Below are positions 8,104-13,031 of a stretch of 13,031 nt of DNA, in pieces. Source of the stretch: Funneliformis mosseae (lineage: Eukaryota > Glomeromycota > Glomeromycetes > Glomerales > Glomeraceae); NCBI GenBank assembly GCA_910592005.1, contig CAJVPP010002958.1, positions 1 through 13,031 of the forward strand, read 5' to 3'. Made by a program: the position numbers and the translations under genes. The notes beneath the pieces are model-generated. The model saw nothing but the letters and a program-made list of their open reading frames with translations. It searched no databases and was not told the DNA's origin. Numbering within the stretch: the first letter of the stretch is position 1; each line of letters opens with the position of its first letter.

Positions 8104-8394
8104 GCTGTGAAGAAAAGTTATATTTTTAGTCAAAGTAATGAAATGTTTGTCGCACAATTTAAAAAAAATGACAAACGATATAAACGAATCAAAGGTGCCA
8201 AACTTTGACTATAATATTTATGGCCTTGAAACTCACTTTGTTGTACTAAATCATCAAACCTTTTATTTACCAAAAATAACTATTAACCCATTTCAAAATA
8301 ATATAATTTTATACATTTGATACAAGATTTAGGAATCCCAATCAATATGCGTAAATTGAATGTAGATCCAGTGGGTTTGTGTAACATTTTTTAA
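8104..8394 (+). other. Fragmented coding-like stretch, possibly a decayed gene
   Basis: Three plus-strand frames follow each other: 8104-8208 (MFVAQFKKNDKRYKRIK words), 8138-8320 (ATG-started, 60 residues, including FDYNIYGLETHFVVLNHQ) and 8302-8394 (LIQDLGIPINMRKLNVDPVG). Amino-acid use changes from frame to frame as if a single gene had been shifted twice. It lies head-to-head with the kinase pseudogene, whose ATG is 60 bases from the 8138 ATG. I do not recognise the protein. Confidence 0.25.
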
Positions 8395-8958
8395 AAAAGA
8401 TTTTTTTAAATGTATTTTTTTATTCGTATTCATAACTTGTTACAACAATAAATATTTTCGACAATTCCATTGAAAAATTTATAATAAAACATTTATAGAA
8501 TATTAATTAACAAATCACAAAGTTTTAGCTTTTCATCATTCGATTTTAACAAATTAATCATAATCTTTTATAGAATATATTTAAGCTAGATAGTAGTATA
8601 GAGATTCAAGATTTTAAGTTATTAGCATTTTCCTTTCAAAACCAAGCAGAAATATCCCGGTTTATTTTTCATGTTCTTGATGCTTCTCTTTACGCAACTC
8701 GTTTTCTTTTGCTTTTGTTTTAAATTTTAAAATTTAATACAAAAAGTTATTAAGATTTCCTATGAGATCAATTTAAAATAAATGAAAATCAAAGACCTGA
8801 TTTCTAGATTTCATAATAACAATTGAGCATGAATAGTTACTTAATATTCGATATAATATAATGGTTCAATCAAAATTCAAATTCAAGTTCAAGTTCTTAA
8901 TATACTAGGTTATATCATTGAAGGTATGCGATTAAATGCATAAATAAATGTTGATTAC
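8395..8958. other. Gene-free AT-rich stretch
   Basis: Nothing convincing is seen. A short minus-strand frame ending at 8662-8664 reads KAKENELRKEKHQEHEK before a stop, a charged tail that could be the end of a lost coding exon. An imperfect TTCAA-type run (AAATTCAAATTCAAGTTCAAG) lies near 8874-8895. Confidence 0.4.
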
Positions 8959-9063
8959 CTTTCTTATCAAAAGACTAACGCATGGATGTTGATTTCTAAT
9001 AAAGTATGTACCGTCATTTAGTTCTAGCTCTTTTTTGTCTTTGAAATATAAACACGAAAACAT
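8959..9063 (-). CDS. Possible first exon, 35 codons
   Basis: An ATG at 9063-9061 opens a frame beginning MFSCLYFKDKKELEL and ending SLLIRK, where AAG is followed directly by a good donor, GTAATC (8958-8953). Reading through ends eight codons later at 8934-8932. The mix of residues (Gly, Pro, Cys, His, Asn) is unlike AT-driven nonsense. No matching second exon could be fixed with confidence and the protein is not recognised. Confidence 0.3.
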
Positions 9064-9077
9064 TAAAATTTATATTA

Positions 9078-9099
9078 TTTTTTTTTTAAAAAAAAAAAA
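9078..9099. repeat. T10-A12 junction tract
   Basis: Ten T followed directly by twelve A form a near-palindromic tract. Similar tracts lie at 5411-5432, 10959-10976 and 11673-11692. Confidence 0.8.
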
Positions 9100-9170
9100 T
9101 TCCGAGTATTAGACACTACTTTGTAAAAGTTTTTAATATATTTTTTTTCTAATACTAAAAGCCATAAACT

Positions 9171-9425
9171 TCATGATTTTTTAAATTGAGGTATTGGTCC
9201 TTTAGCAACGTTTTCAACGTTTATTTCTTTATTTTTTAGAACGACGACTTGAACAAACTGGACTTGAGTAAGGGAGACAATGCGTGTTTTTTTAATTTTA
9301 AGGATCTTAAAAACATTTCTTTTATTTTTAGGGAACTTCAGATTGATATCGAAGTAATCATTGTAATCGGAAATAAATATATCGATTTTAGCTAAAATGC
9401 TACACCACCAAAAGATTTTCTGATG
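9171..9425 (-). CDS. Possible 3'-terminal exon, 84 codons, unrecognised
   Basis: The minus strand is open for 104 codons from 9485 to the TGA at 9173-9171, with no ATG, so start-based gene finding misses it. A pyrimidine-rich tract and the acceptor AATTTTCAG (last base 9426) suggest an exon of 84 codons starting at 9425. The protein begins HQKIFWWCSILAK, continues with IDIFISDYNDYFDINLKFP and a basic stretch (KNKRNVFKILKIKK), and ends ENVAKGPIPQFKKS. By a rough estimate an open run of this length is unlikely by chance at this base composition. I do not recognise the family. No upstream exon was found between 9490 and 9840, so it may be a remnant. Confidence 0.4.
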   Translation of the reverse strand, partial: HQKIFWWCSILAKIDIFISDYNDYFDINLKFPKNKRNVFKILKIKKTRIVSLTQVQFVQVVVLKNKEINVENVAKGPIPQFKKS

Positions 9426-9921
9426 CTGAAAATTACTTACAACAAGAAGAACCAGAATGAATGCAAACTTTAAACGTATAATATTTTAATAAGAAATGCA
9501 TCAAAATTTAATCGCATTTATTTTAATTAGTATATATTCATTTATATTTTTTTTTATTGAACATATCAATTTTTAAAAATGTATGTGAATTATATCTTTA
9601 ATTAAATTTTAACAGAAGTTTAGAACACAAAATTAAAATGCAAAAATTGTTTCGGTCATTCCAAAAAAAAAAAATTATTAAATATTTATAAAGAACATTA
9701 ACCATTAACTAACAAAAAAAAAAGTTATATTTGTTTTTTAAAAATTCATTATTAGAATTAAGCTTTTTTTTTCAAAAAAAATCAACCATCAAATTATTCC
9801 ATTAGGATATACTACAATCAAAAAGTTCCAAGTTTCCAATTTGGATTATTTTTTATTGACTGTCGCACCTCTAGAGCCCTATAGAAACAATGACGTCAGA
9901 TAATCATTTGACTCATTAGGA
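9426..9921. other. Gene-free AT-rich stretch
   Basis: Apart from the pyrimidine-rich lead-in to the minus-strand exon described at 9171-9425, I see only homopolymer runs, including a T9-C-A8 near-palindrome at 9764-9781 and A-runs near 9664 and 9716. Confidence 0.45.
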
Positions 9922-10002
9922 ATGACGAGACCAAGATCTCTTGTTAAGAATGATGACAATGACGAGGAGGAGGAATATGAGGATGATGATTTTGAAGAAT
10001 AA
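9922..10002 (+). CDS. Small ORF with acidic tail, 26 residues, uncertain
   Basis: An ATG-started frame begins MTRPRSLVKN and ends in a run of Asp/Glu (EEEEYEDDDFEE) before TAA. A stop lies a few codons upstream, so it would be a whole tiny protein or the last exon of something larger. On the minus strand the same bases give a Ser-rich open frame of about 43 codons containing TRDLGLVIPNESNDYL. Only one can be real and neither is recognised. Confidence 0.2.
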   Translation: MTRPRSLVKNDDNDEEEEYEDDDFEE

Positions 10003-10530
10003 TCTTTTTAATTATTTACGGTTCCAGATTTTATCCCCATGATTTGAAATCATTTATTAAAGAAAATATAATAGAACTACTATCGACACCTTAAGTTTCA
10101 CCTTCCAAGAAAGCCAAATGAGTCATTAATGTTAAAGGAACTTCTGTTAAATTTTGGTGTTTTAACCACTCACCCTTTTAATTAATATATACAAGAATTG
10201 CGACAATTTATTTCAATTCAAAATTTACCTCTATAATTTTCCAAATGTTAAGTCAGAATTAATTCCCTTAGAGAAGATCAATGAGAATGGGATTTATCTA
10301 CTGAGCCTTACCACCTACCAAGTTGAATTACCTAAGGTGTTTAAAAGAAAGCGGCAAAATTGTTTTCTATTAATTATAAATTTTATTTATTTATTTATTT
10401 ATTTTTTTTTAATTTTTTATTATTTTTTTTTTCTCCTTCGGTCTCATGTTTATTTTTTTACTTTTTCTTAATTTTTTTTTTTTAATTTTTAATTTTAATT
10501 TTTATTTTTGTTTAATAATCAAAAAAAAAA
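10003..10530. other. Worn coding-like stretch followed by T-rich low complexity
   Basis: The plus strand at about 10060-10320 holds broken frames with protein-like words (FIKENIIELLSTP, then HLKFHLPRKPNESLMLKELL, then YIQELRQF) separated by stops, suggesting an old coding remnant that I cannot name. From 10380 to 10510 the plus strand is nearly all T and A, with TTTA repeats and long T-runs. Confidence 0.35.
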
Positions 10531-10698
10531 AAAATAAGTACCCATCTTACTGCGTCGCTGTGACGAACCAAAGTGTCGAATCAACCAATCTAACCTATAA
10601 AATCATAAATCAAAAAAATTATTAATCAATAATTTATTTAACGTTAACATACTATATATAATAAAGGAGTATCGATGTTTATTGTAAAAAAAAAAAAT

Positions 10699-10815
10699 TT
10701 AGTGTGATTTTATTAGTATGAACCGGATTTCTGGGACTTTTAGCGACGAAAAAATTTCCTCCTTCTCAAAAAAACGTCTTTTTAGGTGATTCGTGTAACT
10801 CCAACGACCGGCCAT
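10699..10815 (-). CDS. Small ORF, 38 residues, uncertain
   Basis: An ATG at 10815-10813, in the good context AATAATGG, opens a frame starting MAGRWSYTNHLKRRFFEKEE and ending with TAA at 10701-10699. It is rich in Arg, Lys and aromatic residues. It lies inside the fold-back element, directly downstream (on this strand) of the TTAGTG hexamers. Both strands of this stretch are open, so the coding strand is undecided. Confidence 0.22.
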   Translation of the reverse strand: MAGRWSYTNHLKRRFFEKEEIFSSLKVPEIRFILIKSH

Positions 10816-10822
10816 TATTATA

Positions 10823-10918
10823 TACCTTATTATTACCCTACACTAATACAAACACTAACACTAACACTGTCACTAACACTGACACTAAAAGGTAAAGGAT
10901 AGTGTAGAGGATAAGGTA
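10823..10918. repeat. Imperfect hairpin flanking the hexamer array
   Basis: TACCTTAT (10823-10830) and CTACACTA (10838-10845) on the left match ATAAGGTA (10911-10918) and TAGTGTAG (10900-10907) on the right as reverse complements. Two eight-base stems separated by an uneven bulge would hold a 54-base loop containing most of the hexamers. Confidence 0.6.
10841..10888. repeat. CACTAA hexamer tandem array (8 units)
   Basis: Eight consecutive six-base units: CACTAA, TACAAA, CACTAA, CACTAA, CACTGT, CACTAA, CACTGA, CACTAA. Five of the eight are exact. It resembles a telomere-type hexamer (TTAGTG on the other strand) but is not the TTAGGG common in fungi. Confidence 0.85.
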
Positions 10919-11120
10919 GAGGAGGAATCTACCTCAAGGAATAAATGTTGTTTGAATATTTTTTTTAAAAAAAAAAGATTCGTATCGGTCAGTTCGTCAC
11001 GACAGCGCAGTCAGGTGCGTGACAAAATTTTCTTTTTATTATTCTTTCTATTGTTTATTACTAAAAATTCTACCCGACAATGCCCCGGGTTTCAGGGAAA
11101 ATAAGTCTCCGGTATATTAA

Positions 11121-11472
11121 AAATCGCGATTAATATTATTAATAATTAAAAGTAAATAAAACTAAACTAAAAAAAAAAAAATGAAATTAAAAAATAATAA
11201 AAAAAAAGAATGGGGGGAGACAATAAATTAAAACAAAAAAATAAAAATAAAAATAAAAAGTTCGGGGTGGGAAATAAAAAAAAATAATAAAAAAAAAATA
11301 AAGAACAATGACAAATTATTCAAATAAAAGAATATTTATACATTATAATAGAACCAATTTCAAATGCTCTTACATTAAAAGAATTATATAGTAATAATAC
11401 CACAATATAAAAATAAAATTTTGTACAATAGATATTATCATTTAGCGGCAACAGAGTCGCCGCACCTCAATA
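11121..11472. other. A-rich low-complexity stretch
   Basis: A-runs, AAATAAAA-type repeats and two short G-runs (near 11210 and 11264) dominate. No gene is seen. It mirrors in composition the T-rich stretch on the far side of the fold-back element. Confidence 0.5.
11445..11463. repeat. GC-rich stem-loop
   Basis: GCGGCAAC (11445-11452) pairs with GTCGCCGC (11456-11463) at seven of eight positions around a three-base loop. On the minus strand it begins nine bases after the stop codon of the 50-residue ORF at 11473-11625, so it would be in that message's 3' untranslated region. Confidence 0.6.
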
Positions 11473-11625
11473 TCATTGTTGCATTATAGCAAATTTGTAG
11501 GATATTGGATTGTTTACATTAGTGTAAATTATAGGCTCACCTTTATAAATCTTATTTTCAAATGCCATCAACAAAAATGGCTTTGTTACATGATCGCATG
11601 CTATGTCCATCAAAGAGTAAACCAT
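11473..11625 (-). CDS. Small ORF, 50 residues, unrecognised but coding-like
   Basis: The frame runs from an ATG at 11625-11623 to a TGA at 11475-11473 and is open for six more codons upstream, after a possible acceptor CAAATAG. The product begins MVYSLMDIACDHVTKPF, continues with LLMAFENKIYKGEPIIYTN and ends YKFAIMQQ. The balanced residue mix is much more protein-like than its AT-rich surroundings. It could be a whole small protein or the last exon of a larger minus-strand gene; an upstream frame with STAVTNSSTRIQ is offset and may belong to it. I do not recognise the family. Confidence 0.35.
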   Translation of the reverse strand: MVYSLMDIACDHVTKPFLLMAFENKIYKGEPIIYTNVNNPISYKFAIMQQ

Positions 11626-11852
11626 GATTGAATTCGAGTTGAACTATTTGTTACCGCAGTAGATGTGGATAATTTTTTTTTTTAAAAAAAAATTTTTTGA
11701 AAAAAATTTAAATTGTTATATTTGACTTGTACTGATCACGAAATACTATAAAATTTTACTATAAATTTTTTTTTTTTTTTTTTTTTTTACAATCAATCTA
11801 AAAATCTGAAAAAATCTATTAGTTGGATATTTTTTTTTGTTATTTGTATTTC

Positions 11853-11885
11853 TTAACTTTCGTTTAACTTTCGTTTTACTTTGGT
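11853..11885. repeat. Three-copy 11-bp tandem repeat
   Basis: TTAACTTTCGT occurs twice in succession, followed by the variant TTTACTTTGGT. Confidence 0.75.
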
Positions 11886-12141
11886 TTCCTCACTTTAGGA
11901 CGCTGCGATAGAATGAAATTTTCTTTAAAATTATTTATTATTAATATTTAAGATCTCTGTCGGCGTGGATGTGTTTTAATTTTTTAGTCTAGTTTTTTAG
12001 TTTCTTTTTTTTACTTATCTAAATTTCATTTTTAATATCGCTCGCGCTTTTTTTATGACCATTTTTATTTTTTATTAATGATTGTTTTTTCATAGAAATT
12101 ATGATAAAGCTTTGTTTGAATTACGCCTCATTTTTATTATA

Positions 12142-12157
12142 GCCGCACTACCGCGGC
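12142..12157. repeat. Short GC-rich hairpin
   Basis: GCCGC, a six-base loop ACTACC, then GCGGC: a perfect five-base stem in AT-rich surroundings. Confidence 0.5.
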
Positions 12158-12225
12158 CAATAAAAAATAGATTTCTCTGAGAAAAAAAATAAAAAGGAAT
12201 AATACAGTCATCAATCATGAATTGA

Positions 12226-12345
12226 ATGAGACATAAAGTTCCGATGTTGGTTATAATATTCCTATCAAAATGGAGAGATAATGATAAAAAATCTGGACAT
12301 GAAGAATTTGATAACCAAGTTAGAAATTTCAGAAAAAGGACTTAA
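12226..12345 (+). CDS. Small ORF, 39 residues, uncertain
   Basis: An ATG-started frame reads MRHKVPMLVIIFLSKW and then a charged part with KKSGHEEFDNQVRNF, ending in TAA. A stop lies directly upstream. It has no recognised relatives that I can name and is short enough to be chance; the charged, Gln- and His-containing second half is its only support. Confidence 0.18.
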   Translation: MRHKVPMLVIIFLSKWRDNDKKSGHEEFDNQVRNFRKRT

Positions 12346-12767
12346 AAAATAAAGCGTAATAATTAATTTTCCATCAATGTCATGATGCGGGGCGTGAGAA
12401 AATGCGCTATACTTTTTTTATTTTGAAGAAATTATGTTCATCGGCTGTCGTTTTTCAAAAAAAAGAAAAAAAAAAAAAATTAAAAGATTAAAATCTTTTA
12501 TCAGTAATGTTTTCTATAATTGATAATTCATGATTGCATCATAGATATAAATTTTACTCCTTTTTTAATTACTTTTTTTAATAAAAATAATATTGCGATT
12601 TATTTTATGCATATCGAAATAAATTATTCTAGATGGGAATATTTTCTTGATAAATGTTCGTTTATTGATAGAATTATGTGATATTAAAAACAGTCACTTT
12701 GAATGAATTGTTTTTTCGAGTTTTATTGAATATTAATTATTAAGCAATTACAACTTTTAAAAGGGCG
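12346..12767. other. Gene-free AT-rich stretch
   Basis: Only a perfect-arm hairpin is noted: TAAAAGATT, AA, AATCTTTTA at 12481-12500, just after an A-rich run. No coding frame is supported. Confidence 0.45.
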
Positions 12768-12974
12768 TTAAATGCTTGCGCTTAGCCAGTTATAGTTCAA
12801 ATTATAACCGTATCTCCTGAACACCGCGTAGAGGTGGCAAGCTTCGTTCAGGTAAAGAATATTTGAACCACCACATATCAAATGTGATAGCTCATTTGAG
12901 GTGAAAAAAGAATGTGCAAACGAATTCAATGGGGGTATAAATGTAATAAATAATATAAATAAATAAATAATCAC
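12768..12974 (-). CDS. Uncertain open frame without ATG
   Basis: The minus strand is open for about 70 codons. The first half is hydrophobic (YLFILFITFIPP) and could pass for a signal peptide; the second half reads NELSHLICGGSNILYLNEAC and ends WLSASI. No ATG exists in frame, so it could only be an exon; AG/GT at its left edge is a weak candidate boundary. Not recognised. Confidence 0.2.
   Translation of the reverse strand: MIIYLFILFITFIPPLNSFAHSFFTSNELSHLICGGSNILYLNEACHLYAVFRRYGYNLNYNWLSASI
12789..12852. repeat. Two consecutive small hairpins
   Basis: GTTATA, GTTCAAAT loop, TATAAC at 12789-12808, then CCTGAAC (12816-12822) pairing with GTTCAGG (12846-12852) around a 23-base loop that contains ACC...GGT. 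Both stems are perfect but short. Confidence 0.45.
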
Positions 12975-13031
12975 CTCAAGACATCATCGAAATACATAAA
13001 GAAAGCATAATAATAATTTTTTTTAATATTT

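Larger units (their letters stand above)
10549..11011. repeat. Fold-back element with imperfect inverted arms
   Basis: The left arm 10549-10582 and the reverse complement of the right arm 10977-11011 share ACTGCG, GTGACGAAC and CGAATC blocks in the same order, about two thirds of positions matching; weaker similarity continues outward through T-rich and ATTATT sequence. The 463-bp unit encloses the hexamer array and its hairpin. The right arm also has its own GTCACG/CGTGAC inverted repeat (10996-11023). It fits a degraded MITE or fold-back transposon, but arms this diverged could also be old inverted copies of one sequence. Confidence 0.45.
10722..11120 (+). other. Tiled open frames within the fold-back element
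   Basis: A 57-codon frame (10722-10892) reads FLGLLATKKFPPSQKNVF, then LGDSCNSND, and ends in a Thr-Asn run made by the hexamers. A 71-codon frame (10889-11101) continues KVKDSVEDKVEEEST and later QRSQVRDKIFFLL. A third frame (10956-11117) reads SVRHDSAVRCVTKF and ends PGFRENKSPVY. None has an ATG. The overlaps could come from frameshifts in one old gene or simply from locally higher GC. The family is not recognised. Confidence 0.25.
11647..12225. other. Gene-free stretch with T-rich runs and GC islets
   Basis: It holds a T11-A9-T6 tract (11673-11698), a run of about 20 T near 11768-11788, and small GC islets such as GCTCGCGC near 12040. No reading frame is convincing on either strand. Confidence 0.45.

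Noticed and set aside
12789..12808. A tRNA T-arm-like hairpin with a TTCAAAT loop
   Set aside because: The stem is in the wrong register for a T arm (an A-A mismatch when aligned), and no anticodon arm or acceptor stem can be formed around it.

Overview
This is an AT-rich eukaryotic window that most resembles an arbuscular mycorrhizal fungus of the Rhizophagus type. The reasons are introns of 68-84 bases with GT..AG ends, very AT-rich flanks, a Sel1-repeat region fused to a tyrosine-kinase-like domain, and a second, broken kinase whose N-terminus carries a short Cys-rich module (CRLCRQPNT...YWCNSC). From memory, families of this kind are greatly expanded in Rhizophagus. The species is an inference; no search was run.

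Layout. (1) 1-1275 has no convincing gene. It holds a short GTCGAAAC-type tandem repeat, then nearly 1 kb of extreme AT sequence containing a chain of back-to-back splice-acceptor and splice-donor motifs and a 54-bp tandem duplication. (2) 1276-4099 is a decayed array of about 21 Sel1 repeats with at least seven in-frame stop substitutions, several single-base frameshifts and two deletions. (3) 4100-6408 is the one gene that looks alive: nine perfect-length (36-residue) Sel1 repeats followed by a complete kinase domain, in five exons. Its open frame has no ATG until 4688, so the true 5' end is unresolved. (4) 6409-7480 is intergenic, with a TTAACC-rich element bounded by imperfect inverted ends. 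(5) 7481-8078, minus strand, is a kinase pseudogene holding only the N-terminal module and N-lobe. (6) 8100-13031 has no recognised gene, but contains several short coding-like stretches on both strands, most of which lack an ATG. The best is a minus-strand 84-codon terminal exon at 9171-9425. There is also a fold-back region at 10549-11011 built around a CACTAA hexamer array, and several hairpins and low-complexity runs.

How the parts relate. The live gene sits at the 3' end of its own decayed repeat array. The array and the gene share the same 36-residue unit, so the locus looks like a repeat protein that grew by unequal exchange and then lost its 5' part to mutation. The minus-strand kinase remnant converges on it and belongs to a different kinase subfamily, without Sel1 repeats in what remains. 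Together they indicate a region of kinase-family birth and death embedded in old, unrecognised mobile-element debris.
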